From CBDCUQ01 sp965222835 (GTDB lineage Bacteria > Pseudomonadota > Alphaproteobacteria > Rhizobiales > Hyphomicrobiaceae): a stretch of 64,000 bases of DNA. The notes beneath the pieces are model-generated. The model was given only the letters and a program-made list of their open reading frames with translations. It made no database searches and was not told the DNA's origin. Both the position numbers and the translations under genes were made by a program. The stretch is from contig CBDCUQ010000004.1 of NCBI GenBank assembly GCA_965222835.1, positions 124,001 to 188,000 on the forward strand, in the 5' to 3' direction. This document shows positions 16,959 to 25,590 of this stretch, piece after piece (the stretch's first letter is position 1; the number at the start of each line of letters is the position of its first letter).

Positions 16959-17042
16959 GTGGCGAATCGCATTTCCGTCTTCGTCCTTGCGCATGTCATG
17001 CTGGTCACCAGCGTCGTCGTCATCGGCAGCATTGGAAGCTAA
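16959..17042 (+). CDS. Putative 27-residue membrane micropeptide
   Basis: GTG-initiated frame of 27 residues (MANRISVFVLAHVMLVTSVV...) consisting almost entirely of one hydrophobic helix with a short basic N-terminus, so a single-pass inner-membrane peptide. A textbook GGAG lies 6 bases before the GTG, which is the main support. Its stop overlaps by a few bases the 3' end of the tsaC/sua5 gene on the other strand. No homologue is recognised. Small membrane peptides of this size often act as subunits of larger complexes, but no partner is evident nearby. Confidence 0.4.
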   Translation: MANRISVFVLAHVMLVTSVVVIGSIGS

Positions 17043-18010
17043 GCGACCACACGGCGCGGGGCGCCTGCGCGCTTCAGCCGGTCATTGATCGCTTCACCTA
17101 ATCCTTCATTCGGAATTGGCATTACCGCGATTGTGCGCACGCCTTGCGCGTCGAGCATTCTCATGGCTGCAAAAAGGTTGGCCGCGGCCTCGATGGTGTT
17201 GCCTGAGGGGCTGAGGTTAAAGACGGTACTTGCTTTGGAGGTGTCTGGCACCTTGGTTCCGAATGCGAGAAGCGCCTCATTCGGCTCAACGGTTTTTGCA
17301 TTCAACCGCAGCGCGGCGCGCGGGGCATAATGGCTTTGCAGCTGACCGGGTGATTGAGGTTGTGTACCACCTTCGAGGTTGCGTGTGATTGGTTCGTCCA
17401 AGACAGCTTCGATGGTTTCGGCGGGAATTGCTCCGGGGCGCAACATGATGATCTTGCCGCTGGTCGCATCGAGAACGGTCGATTCGATGCCGAACGCGGT
17501 TGGGCCGCCGTCAAGGACCATTGAGAGGCTGTCGCCCAGATCGTCTGCAACGTGGCGTGCTTGCGTGGCACTGACGTGGCCCGATCGATTGGCGGAAGGG
17601 GCCGCCAGGGGGCGGCCGGTTGCCTGCAACAGCGCTTGGGCAATGGGGTGGTCTGGAATGCGGATTGCCACGGTATCGAGGCCGGCCGTCACGAGATCGG
17701 AAAGGTTCGACTCTGCCTTTCGCTTCAAAACCAGTGTGAGGGCGCCGGGCCAAAACGCCCGCGCCAGCGTGGCGGCCTTGTCTCCGAATACCGCCAGCTC
17801 AAAAGCGGCTTGAAGGTCTGCGACGTGAACGATCAGCGGGTTGAAGCGGGGCCGGCCTTTGGCCGCGAAAATTCTGGCGACCGCGTGTCCGTTGGTGGCG
17901 TCGGCGCCGAGCCCATAAACGGTTTCTGTGGGAAAGGCCACGAGGCGGCCGTCGCGCAGATCATCGGCGGCTTTACGAATCATCCTTTCATTCGCTTGAA
18001 CCACAGACAT
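17039..18010 (-). CDS. L-threonylcarbamoyladenylate synthase (TsaC/Sua5 long form)
   Basis: Makes threonylcarbamoyl-AMP from threonine, bicarbonate and ATP, the first step of the t6A37 modification of ANN-decoding tRNAs. The YrdC domain (about residues 10-195) shows AFPTETVYGLGADAT, KGRPRFNPLIVHV, FWPGALTLVL and PLAAPSANRSGHVSAT. A C-terminal Sua5 domain follows, so this is the long 323-residue form rather than the short TsaC. ATG 18010 is preferred over an upstream start at 18061, which adds a Pro-rich stretch; GAGGA is about 11 bases away. It is divergent from the acyl-CoA dehydrogenase gene. Confidence 0.93.
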   Translation of the reverse strand: MSVVQANERMIRKAADDLRDGRLVAFPTETVYGLGADATNGHAVARIFAAKGRPRFNPLIVHVADLQAAFELAVFGDKAATLARAFWPGALTLVLKRKAESNLSDLVTAGLDTVAIRIPDHPIAQALLQATGRPLAAPSANRSGHVSATQARHVADDLGDSLSMVLDGGPTAFGIESTVLDATSGKIIMLRPGAIPAETIEAVLDEPITRNLEGGTQPQSPGQLQSHYAPRAALRLNAKTVEPNEALLAFGTKVPDTSKASTVFNLSPSGNTIEAAANLFAAMRMLDAQGVRTIAVMPIPNEGLGEAINDRLKRAGAPRRVVA

Positions 18011-18122
18011 AGGGGGATTGTTCCTCGTTTCGTCCTTGCACGGCGGTGGCCGGGGTCTCATGTTGCCAAGAGCAGCTGGCCGCCACGGCGCCGGGCTCGA
18101 GATTTGCCCAGAGGGACAGCTT

Positions 18123-19898
18123 ATGACTTATCAGGCTCCAGTAGACGACATCCTCGCCGCTCTCAAGACGTCGGGGCGATTCGATGACCTCGCCGCATCG
18201 GGCGTCATGGGAGACGTCGATCTCGAAACGGTCCGCGCCATTCTCGAGGAAGCCGGTAATCTGGCGACCGACGTTCTGGATCCCCTGAACCAGATTGGGG
18301 ACACCACAGGTTCGCGTATCGAGGACGGTGAGGTGTTGACGCCGCCCGGTTGGAAGGCGGCCTATGACCGATTTGTGGAGGGCGGCTGGCCAGCGCTCGG
18401 CTGTCCGCCTGAATTTGGCGGGCAGGGGCTGCCGGTGACGGTCGCGATGGCTGTCACCGAGATATGGAATTCCGCCAACGTCGCTTTTGCCATGTGCCCG
18501 TTGCTCACCAACGGTGCCATCGACAGTTTGCATATTGGCGGATCGGATGCGCTCAAAGCCCAGTACCTACCGCAGATGATTTCGGGGGCGTGGACGGGCA
18601 CGATGAATCTGACCGAGCCGCAAGCCGGCTCCGATCTCAACGCCGTTGCGACGAAGGCCGTCAAGCAAGACGATGGGTCGTATCGCGTCACGGGCACAAA
18701 GATCTTTATCAGCTACGGCGAGCACGACCTTACTGAAAACATCATCCATCTTGTTTTGGCCCGGCTGCCCGATGCGCCGCCGGGAACGCGGGGCATCTCG
18801 CTCTTTCTTGTGCCGAAAGTTCTTGTCAATTCCGACGGGTCACTTGGAGCAAGCAATGATGTTGTTTGCACGGGAATCGAACACAAGCTTGGAATTCGTG
18901 CGAGCCCGACGGCTGTTTTGAAGTTTGGCGAAAAAGGCGGTGCCGTTGGTTATCTTGTGGGTGAAGAAAATCGCGGGCTTGTGACGATGTTCATCATGAT
19001 GAATGCCGCGCGTCTGGCGGTTGGCGTTCAGGGTGTTGCGGTTGCCGAGCGGGCGACACAGCGGGCGATTGCCTATGCCAATGAGCGACGCCAGGGGCGG
19101 GGTGCGGCTTCGCAAGCGGGTGAAATGGTGCCGATTGTCCAGCACGCCGATATTCGCCGCACGCTCATGACGATGAAGGCGTTGACAGCGGCGGCGCGGG
19201 CGATCTGCCTGGCGACAGCGGCGGCAACGGATGTGGCCGAACGGGGAGCAACGGATGAAGCGCGCGCGGATGCCGCGCAGCAGGTTGCGCTGCTGACGCC
19301 CATAACTAAGGCGTTTTCAACGGACATTGCGGTCGAGGTGGGTTCGCTTGGCATCCAAGTCCATGGCGGTATGGGTTATGTGGAGGAGACGGGTGCGGCC
19401 CAGTATCTTCGCGATGCGCGTATCCTGCCGATCTATGAAGGGACCAATGGCATTCAGGCGATGGATCTTGTGATGCGCAAATTGCCGCTTGGCGGTGGTG
19501 CTGTTGTTAAAGCCTATCTCGCGGAAATGGCAGCGACTGTCGAGGCTGTTCAATCAATCGATCACGAAGGATTTGGTCGTATGGGCACAAGGCTTCAGGA
19601 GACGATTGCCGCTCTGGGCCAAGCCTCAAAGTGGATGGGCGCAGCCCTGCAAGGCAATACGGAGGCAGCGCTTGCGAGCGCGACGCCCTATCTGCGGCTC
19701 TTTGCTCTTGCGGCTGGCGGGCATTACCTTGCACAGAGTGCGCTCGCAGCGGCAGACGGAGATGACTCTGCGATGCAGATCAAGCTGGCGCGGTTTTTTT
19801 GCGAAAATATTTGTGTGGCGGGTCCCGGTCTTGCCGCAAGTGTCATGGAGGGTTCCGACGGCCTTCTGGCGCTATCCCCTGACACATTATCGGCATAA
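18123..19898 (+). CDS. Acyl-CoA dehydrogenase
   Basis: FAD-dependent enzyme introducing the alpha-beta double bond in acyl-CoAs, passing electrons to electron-transfer flavoprotein. The 591-residue length and the extra C-terminal domain fit the long FadE/AcdA-like group found in alphaproteobacteria. Visible: the N-terminal helical domain; the middle domain with MNLTEPQAGSDLNAV and FISYGEHDL; the C-domain with VGVQGVAVAERATQRAI and VHGGMGYVEETGAAQYLRDARILPIYEGTNGIQ, which contains the catalytic Glu region. ATG 18123 was chosen over an upstream frame with an atypical N-terminus. The stop is 5 bases before the enoyl-CoA hydratase start, so the two are surely one transcript and act in consecutive beta-oxidation steps. 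Confidence 0.93.
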   Translation: MTYQAPVDDILAALKTSGRFDDLAASGVMGDVDLETVRAILEEAGNLATDVLDPLNQIGDTTGSRIEDGEVLTPPGWKAAYDRFVEGGWPALGCPPEFGGQGLPVTVAMAVTEIWNSANVAFAMCPLLTNGAIDSLHIGGSDALKAQYLPQMISGAWTGTMNLTEPQAGSDLNAVATKAVKQDDGSYRVTGTKIFISYGEHDLTENIIHLVLARLPDAPPGTRGISLFLVPKVLVNSDGSLGASNDVVCTGIEHKLGIRASPTAVLKFGEKGGAVGYLVGEENRGLVTMFIMMNAARLAVGVQGVAVAERATQRAIAYANERRQGRGAASQAGEMVPIVQHADIRRTLMTMKALTAAARAICLATAAATDVAERGATDEARADAAQQVALLTPITKAFSTDIAVEVGSLGIQVHGGMGYVEETGAAQYLRDARILPIYEGTNGIQAMDLVMRKLPLGGGAVVKAYLAEMAATVEAVQSIDHEGFGRMGTRLQETIAALGQASKWMGAALQGNTEAALASATPYLRLFALAAGGHYLAQSALAAADGDDSAMQIKLARFFCENICVAGPGLAASVMEGSDGLLALSPDTLSA

Positions 19899-19903
19899 GG
19901 GCC

Positions 19904-20680
19904 ATGAGCAACGACATCGAAATCAAGTGCGACGGCCGCGTTCAACAGATCCGCTTTACACGGCTTGACAAAAAGAATGCTCTTAATGCCGCGATGTACG
20001 CGGCGATGGCAGAGGCCTTGGTCGCGGGTGATGCGGATCCCGAGGTTGCAGTCCATATGTTTCTTGGCGGGGATGGCTGTTTCACCTCTGGCAACGATCT
20101 CAATGATTTTCTAGCAGGTGCCAAGGGTGACGCCAGTGCGGCGGGCGGCGTGGTTCAGTTTTTGCGCACGTTGCCCGATGTTTCGAAGCCGATGCTTGCG
20201 GCTGTTGACGGGGCCGCGGTCGGCATCGGGGTGACGCTGCTCTTCCATTGCGACCTCGTCTACGCCAGCGAGCGGGCCACGTTCACGACACCGTTTTTGG
20301 ATCTCGGGCTTGTTCCGGAAAATGCTTCAAGCCTGCTTGCGCCGCGGCTCATGGGGTATCAGCGGGCGTTTGAATTGCTGGTGCTAGGTGAGACGTTTGA
20401 CGCGGCTCGCGCGCAGGAGGCGGGGTTCGTCAATGGTGTGGTCGACAGAACTGAGGTCGAATCCGTGGCGATGGCGGCTGCAAAACGTCTGGCGGCAAAG
20501 CCTCCCGAAGCGCTTAGCATCTCGCGTGGGTTGATGCGTGGCAATCCGCGTACAGTCCGTGCGCGATCGGATGCGGAGACGGCGGCCTTTTCCGAGCGAA
20601 TAAAATCGCCTGAGGCGCGTGAGGCCTTTTCTGCGTTTCTGGAAAAGCGCCCGCCCAATTTCTCAAAGCTCAGGTCCTGA
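19904..20680 (+). CDS. Enoyl-CoA hydratase/isomerase family protein
   Basis: Crotonase-fold protein of 258 residues acting on the enoyl-CoA made by the preceding dehydrogenase. The oxyanion-hole segments are FLGGDGCFTSGNDLNDF and AAVDGAAVGIGVTLLFHCDLVYASE. The FLDLGLVPENASSLLAPRLMG stretch, with a single Glu, resembles enoyl-CoA isomerases and PaaG-like proteins more than classic hydratases, so either reaction is possible. It overlaps no neighbour and is followed after 11 bases by a gene for an unknown membrane protein, probably in the same operon. Confidence 0.9.
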   Translation: MSNDIEIKCDGRVQQIRFTRLDKKNALNAAMYAAMAEALVAGDADPEVAVHMFLGGDGCFTSGNDLNDFLAGAKGDASAAGGVVQFLRTLPDVSKPMLAAVDGAAVGIGVTLLFHCDLVYASERATFTTPFLDLGLVPENASSLLAPRLMGYQRAFELLVLGETFDAARAQEAGFVNGVVDRTEVESVAMAAAKRLAAKPPEALSISRGLMRGNPRTVRARSDAETAAFSERIKSPEAREAFSAFLEKRPPNFSKLRS

Positions 20681-20691
20681 GGTCACAGTGG

Positions 20692-22257
20692 ATGCCTTTG
20701 TCGCGCACATGTGAGATAATCTTTCGGGACCCATGGCATCGGGGCCTTGGCGACAAGCTTGTCGCGTGCGTGGCGGCTGGACTGCTGGTTTGCGCGGCAA
20801 CAGGTGCGAACGCGGGGTGGCTATCGCGATTGGCGAAGGTCGGTGCGGACGTCGGAGAGACGGGTGCCAAGATTGGCAAATCGGGTATTGCCGCTCTCGA
20901 TGGTTTGGCGGCGCACATAGCCAAGCTTCCGGCCTCGAAAAAAGGAGTGGCGGCACTGGCGGCGCATGCCACTCCGGAAGGTCATTGGAAGTTTGTCAAT
21001 CGGCAAGGCGAGGTGTTTACAGCCGCGACGCCGGATGAACTTGCGCGTGCCGCGGGTGTGCTGGCGCCGGAGCTTCCGTCAGGCGGCAGGCTTCATCTCT
21101 ATCTTTCCGCAGACACGGTTTTCGATCAGCGTAAGCTGATCGGCCAACTGCCTGAGACGGCCGACCTCTACGTTCTTTCGGGCAATCGGAGCTTTAAGCT
21201 TCGCCGCGGTCCAACGGGCGGGGTGGACGAGCTTCTGGCTGAAGCCGGGCGCAATCTTTTGGTGGAACTTGCCGATCGGCTGCTGTTCGAAGAGGCCATT
21301 TATCAGCTCGGGCGGCGGCTTAACCGGTCGAATGTGCGGGTCCTGTCACTCGAACCTGGTGGGCCGAGGCATCTTGGTGGTGCGCCGCGTATCGATCCCA
21401 AAACCAACGCCGCGCTGGTCGATGTTATTGATCCCGCCGCACTCGGCACCTCTCTACGCAGGATCAAGGGGCAGATGGCCGTGCTCTCGGGACGGGTGGA
21501 GGGTGAGGCGTTCTTCTTCCGCACGGCGCGTGGCGGTGAGCAACGTCTCGATCTCGGTGAAATCCGGGACGTTGCCAAGAAGGCGGATGTCAACCTTGTG
21601 GTTCTGCATTCCGGGGCGGCGCATCAACCGGGTGGGCGCAACTGGTTTTGGCAGAAGGTTGGAGTGAAGGGCTTGGACACGGCTTTGAAGCGCGCCACGT
21701 ATGGGGATTTTCTCAATGCGCTTGCTGGCGGCAACGGCAAGCTTACGGTTTCGGCTGCTCGTGACGGTGCGGGGCGTATTCGGCTGCAGGCGGTTCCGGC
21801 TGAAACACCGACGATTTCCGTGCCTGAGAATGTCAACAGTTGGGTCGGCGATCTCTTCGGGCATACCACAGGACACATTGCTGTTCACGCAGCCACGCTT
21901 TATTCGCGCGATAAGGAGCGTCAGGATGAATTGGATGTCCGCCTCATTCCCGGTGTGCCGTCATGGATTCAATTCACGTATTTCGGTTTGCTTATTCTGG
22001 GGTTGATGGGCTGGACGTTCTCAACCTCCTGGTGGCAGCGCGTTTGGCCTCCGGAAGAGCCTACGGAATACAGAGGGCGTGCTGGTTATTATCTGGCGCG
22101 TGTGGTCCGCGGGCTTGCGTTCTTTTTTGTGTTTGTACCGCTGGCTGGGCTTCCGGCGTTCATCGCGACGATTTCGATGCAGCTCTTGAACATTGTCATG
22201 GCGCCTGTACGGTTTGTCCGGTGGCTGATCGGTAAGCTTTCTGGCGCGCCAGCATAG
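20692..22257 (+). CDS. Uncharacterised membrane-anchored periplasmic protein
   Basis: Protein of 521 residues that I cannot assign to a family. It has an N-terminal signal or anchor (about residues 22-42, LVACVAAGLLVCAATGANAG) and a large soluble region of about 370 residues with alternating alpha/beta character. The soluble part has segments such as LHLYLSADTVFDQRKLIGQLPETADLYVLSG and VNLVVLHSGAAHQPGGRNWFWQK. Two C-terminal membrane helices (about 424-443 and 470-500) precede a short amphipathic tail. The soluble part should face the periplasm. It starts 11 bases after the hydratase gene and is followed by an SDR gene, so it is probably co-expressed with lipid-metabolism genes. No catalytic motif is evident. 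Confidence 0.75.
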   Translation: MPLSRTCEIIFRDPWHRGLGDKLVACVAAGLLVCAATGANAGWLSRLAKVGADVGETGAKIGKSGIAALDGLAAHIAKLPASKKGVAALAAHATPEGHWKFVNRQGEVFTAATPDELARAAGVLAPELPSGGRLHLYLSADTVFDQRKLIGQLPETADLYVLSGNRSFKLRRGPTGGVDELLAEAGRNLLVELADRLLFEEAIYQLGRRLNRSNVRVLSLEPGGPRHLGGAPRIDPKTNAALVDVIDPAALGTSLRRIKGQMAVLSGRVEGEAFFFRTARGGEQRLDLGEIRDVAKKADVNLVVLHSGAAHQPGGRNWFWQKVGVKGLDTALKRATYGDFLNALAGGNGKLTVSAARDGAGRIRLQAVPAETPTISVPENVNSWVGDLFGHTTGHIAVHAATLYSRDKERQDELDVRLIPGVPSWIQFTYFGLLILGLMGWTFSTSWWQRVWPPEEPTEYRGRAGYYLARVVRGLAFFFVFVPLAGLPAFIATISMQLLNIVMAPVRFVRWLIGKLSGAPA

Positions 22258-22348
22258 CGCGACAGGGGTGTGTTTTTCCGATGAGTGAGAAGCGGCCACG
22301 CGTATTGAACCATTGCCGAGCGTCGGCGGGATAGAAAAGAGAAAGCGG

Positions 22349-23236
22349 ATGACAGACCTCAAGGGTAAGACACTTTTCATCACGGGCGCGAGCCGCGGCA
22401 TCGGTCTGGCGATCGCGCTGCGGGCCGCACGCGACGGCTCCAACATCGCTATCGCTGCAAAGACCGCAGACCCCAATCCCAAGCTCGAAGGTACCGTCTA
22501 TTCGGCGGCCGAAGCTGTTGAGGCGGCTGGTGGGCGGGCGCTTCCTGTCGTCTGTGATATTCGCGACGAGGCGCAGGTGCAGGCTGCCGTCGCCAAGACG
22601 GTGGATACTTTCGGGGGCATTGATATTTGCGTCAACAATGCCAGTGCGCTGTCGTTATCGCCGATCGACAAGACGGAGATGAAACGCTTTGATTTGATGT
22701 TTGCCATTAATACGCGGGGGACATTGCTGACCACAAAGACCTGTTTGCCGCATTTGCGCAAAGCAGAAAATCCGCACGTTCTGGTGCTGTCACCACCGCT
22801 CGATATGAAGGCGCAATGGTTTGCCGGCCACGTCGCCTATTCCATTGCCAAGTATGGGATGAGTATGTGCGTCCTGGGCCTTGCAGAGGAACTCAAGCCC
22901 GACCGGGTGGCTGTGAACGCGTTATGGCCGCGTTCGACTGTCGCAACGGCCGCGATCAGCAATATTCTGGGTGGCGAAAAACTGATGGCGATGAGCCGCA
23001 AGCCGGAGATCATGGCCGATGCGGCCCATCTGGTGTTCAAGCAGCCATCGGCTACGTTTACGGGGCAGTTTCTGATCGACGACACGTTCCTTTATGAGGT
23101 GGGCGGTGTTACGGATTTTGAGCGGTATCGGGTCAATCCAGATGTGCCGCTCGCGCCTGACTTTTTTGTTCCCGAAACCAGCACCCCTCCACCGGGCGTA
23201 AGGCTGGCGCGGCTTTCGGATCTCATGCCTAAATGA
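22349..23236 (+). CDS. Short-chain dehydrogenase (HSDL2-like)
   Basis: NAD(P)-dependent oxidoreductase of 295 residues. The cofactor motif TGASRGIG is at residues 11-18, NNAS follows, and the active-site tyrosine and lysine are in YSIAKYG. The catalytic-serine region reads VLSPPLDM. The AAKTADPNPKLEGTVYSAAEAVEAAGG insert is characteristic of the hydroxysteroid-dehydrogenase-like 2 group, a branch with C-terminal SCP2 domains in eukaryotes but none here. ATG 22349 follows AGAGAAAG and gives the canonical N-terminus. It lies 91 bases after the unknown membrane protein. Substrate is unknown; context suggests a fatty-acyl or steroid-like compound. Confidence 0.88.
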   Translation: MTDLKGKTLFITGASRGIGLAIALRAARDGSNIAIAAKTADPNPKLEGTVYSAAEAVEAAGGRALPVVCDIRDEAQVQAAVAKTVDTFGGIDICVNNASALSLSPIDKTEMKRFDLMFAINTRGTLLTTKTCLPHLRKAENPHVLVLSPPLDMKAQWFAGHVAYSIAKYGMSMCVLGLAEELKPDRVAVNALWPRSTVATAAISNILGGEKLMAMSRKPEIMADAAHLVFKQPSATFTGQFLIDDTFLYEVGGVTDFERYRVNPDVPLAPDFFVPETSTPPPGVRLARLSDLMPK

Positions 23237-23262
23237 TGATGAGCAGGCCGGGCCGGTTAGGC

Positions 23263-24621
23263 TCACTCGGTGCGGACCAGGCGGCTGCCGGCGTATGTCG
23301 CGAGCACACCGCTTGCCAGGCCGACCTGGAACCACGTCTGCCACATGCCGTAGCTGGCGGCCATCATGGCGGCTGTTACGGCGAGCTGTGTGAGCATGAC
23401 TGGTTCCCATCGGCCCAGTGTTGTTGTCCAACGCAGCAAGGCGACGCCCAGCCAGCCGACGAGGATGACACCGACAATTCCCAGCTCGTACCAAACGTGG
23501 ATGAAGAAGTTGTGCGGGTGCGCACGTGTTTGGGCGACTGCGGGTTGACCGCGTTTCTTTCGGATCTCTTTCTTTTGTCTGATCTCTTTCTTTCGCATGC
23601 GGTCGAGTGTGCGTGTCGCGTTTGTCCCTACACCAGAATACCAGCGTTCGATGGTACGTTCTGCGGTGTAATTCCAGATGATCAGGCGCGCTCGCTCGCT
23701 CGAACCGAGCCACTTGGCGTGATGCAGGTCAAGTTTGTGTGCGGTCAGCATTAGCGGAATGACGAGGACAAAGGCGCCAATCCATCCCGCCATGAGGGTC
23801 AAGCGTGCCCAACTCGGACGGTAATAAGCAATGATGAATGCTGCGAGTCCTACAAGCAGTGCAAGCTGTGAGGAGCGGTGGCGTGTGTAGAGAAAGGTCA
23901 GGACCGCGCAGACGGTGAAGATGGCAAGGGCAATTGCACCGAGTTTGTGCTGGCGAAAGTGCAAGGCAACGGTCGCGGCCGGTATGAATAGGACACCAAA
24001 GATGAGCGTTGAACGATTGAGGTTTGCATCGCTGATGGCGATCTCACCACTGCGACCGATCTTCAAATGCTTGTCGTAGCTTTCCAGCCAAATGGGAATG
24101 GATTTGACCAGAAATTCATGGAGGCTTCGACCGGTGATGCTTTCGAAGGCGATGTAGAGGGCTGCGACCGTCATTGCGGCGATGAAACCTGTCAGCAAGG
24201 CCTCGCCGGTCTTGGTGCTGATCGAGGATAAGGCCTGCGAGAGCGTGAAACAGGTCAGGACTAGCCCGAAAAGCAGAAGCACCTTTATGGCGCCGCCGCC
24301 AGGATCAGCAGACCAAAGACAAGCCAGAGCAGACCAGGCCACTAGAGCAATGATTGGCGCGCGCAAATCGGGATCCGGGAGGATGGCGCCCATTTCGGGC
24401 CACAGCGTACGGTTTTGCTTGAGGGTCAGGGTCGCGACAATCAGGATAATTGCGAGCGCAACGCCGAACAGCGTGACGGTTGCGAAGCGGGGCATAAGGG
24501 GAAACGATAGCGTCATAACGAAAGCGAGTATGACGATGCCACGCGGGCCAAGCCCCCTTTCAATTGGGTTGGGTCTGGATGTCGATTGAGGGAATTCGGA
24601 TTGTGGCGGCGCCGATGTCAT
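23263..24621 (-). CDS. O-antigen ligase family protein
   Basis: Polytopic inner-membrane protein of 452 residues with about ten hydrophobic segments and a large periplasmic loop near residues 300-370. The Wzy_C family motif is present at HPHNFFIHVWYELGIVG, which in WaaL/Wzy proteins carries residues needed for transfer of polysaccharide from undecaprenyl diphosphate. It could be a ligase or a polymerase, as the family does not separate these by sequence. The loop contains an odd basic duplication (KKEIRQKKEIRKK). No other O-antigen genes are close apart from the glycosyltransferase at 7430, so it is an orphan. Confidence 0.85.
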   Translation of the reverse strand: MTSAPPQSEFPQSTSRPNPIERGLGPRGIVILAFVMTLSFPLMPRFATVTLFGVALAIILIVATLTLKQNRTLWPEMGAILPDPDLRAPIIALVAWSALACLWSADPGGGAIKVLLLFGLVLTCFTLSQALSSISTKTGEALLTGFIAAMTVAALYIAFESITGRSLHEFLVKSIPIWLESYDKHLKIGRSGEIAISDANLNRSTLIFGVLFIPAATVALHFRQHKLGAIALAIFTVCAVLTFLYTRHRSSQLALLVGLAAFIIAYYRPSWARLTLMAGWIGAFVLVIPLMLTAHKLDLHHAKWLGSSERARLIIWNYTAERTIERWYSGVGTNATRTLDRMRKKEIRQKKEIRKKRGQPAVAQTRAHPHNFFIHVWYELGIVGVILVGWLGVALLRWTTTLGRWEPVMLTQLAVTAAMMAASYGMWQTWFQVGLASGVLATYAGSRLVRTE

Positions 24622-24744
24622 GCTGTCTCGTTTCGGTGCTTCATCTTATTCGTGAAACTCACGTCACAATCGCGTCTAAAGCAAGGTCAGACAACCCGCT
24701 TGTTTTTTCTGTGTTCGGCCCCATGGGTTCCGGGATCGTGGGTC

Positions 24745-25494
24745 CTAGGCGGCCGTTAGCTTCTTCATAATTTCGTCGGAGACTTCGAAGTTTGCGAACA
24801 CGTTGTGCACGTCATCGTCTTCTTCGAGTGCGGCAATAAGCTTCAAGATGCTCTCGACCGCGTGTTCGTCGACGCTCGTTGTGAGGTTGGGTTTCCAGAC
24901 GGCTTTAACGCTGGCGGCCTCACCGAGTGTCTTTTCGAGTGCCCCTGAAACAGCGCCAATGGATTCGAAGGGGCACATGATGAGATGGCCCGTTTCGTCA
25001 GATTGTGCATCCTCGGCACCGGCTTCAATGGCGGCTTCGAGAACGGCATCAGCGGAGCCTGCTTCGGGTTTGTAGGTGATTTCGCCGACGTGAGTGAACA
25101 TGTGACTGACGGATCCTGTCGCACCCAGATTGCCGCCGTGCTTGGTGAAAACGGCGCGTACTGCGCCGCCTGTTCGGTTGCGGTTGTCGGTCAAGGCTTC
25201 TGCGATGATCGCGACGCCGCCAGGCGCATAGCCTTCGTACCGGATCTGCTCGTAGTTTGCTGAATCGCCGCCTGCCGCTTTCTTGATGGCGCGCTCGATA
25301 TTGTGCTTCGGCATGTTCTCCGCACGGGCGGCCTGAACGGCAAGGCGCAGGCGTGGGTTCATGGCTGGATCGGGCATGCCGGTTTTGGCGGCCACCGTGA
25401 TTTCACGTGCGAGCTTGGCAAACATTTTCGCCCGGATGGCGTCCTGCTTGCCCTTGCGGTGCATGATGTTTTTGAATTGGGAATGGCCGGCCAT
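24745..25494 (-). CDS. yebC: YebC/PmpR-family protein
   Basis: Protein of 249 residues with the conserved N-terminus MAGHSQFKNIMHRKGKQD, and the family blocks NIERAIKKAAGG, YEGYAPGGVAIIVE-like and GGNLGATGSVSHMF. Members bind DNA as regulators in some species; recent work on relatives also links YebC to relief of ribosome stalling, so the exact role here is uncertain. In many alphaproteobacteria it neighbours ruvCAB, but here it lies between an O-antigen ligase and ppdK, all on the minus strand, with 96 bases to ppdK. It is cytoplasmic. Confidence 0.95.
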   Translation of the reverse strand: MAGHSQFKNIMHRKGKQDAIRAKMFAKLAREITVAAKTGMPDPAMNPRLRLAVQAARAENMPKHNIERAIKKAAGGDSANYEQIRYEGYAPGGVAIIAEALTDNRNRTGGAVRAVFTKHGGNLGATGSVSHMFTHVGEITYKPEAGSADAVLEAAIEAGAEDAQSDETGHLIMCPFESIGAVSGALEKTLGEAASVKAVWKPNLTTSVDEHAVESILKLIAALEEDDDVHNVFANFEVSDEIMKKLTAA

Positions 25495-25590
25495 TTGACG
25501 TCTCGTTCAAAGTCTCATTGGGCTCTGTCTATGGGCGAGCCTCCCCCTTGCGGTCAAGGGCAGTGCCGCTTCTTCCGGGACGACGCGGGT

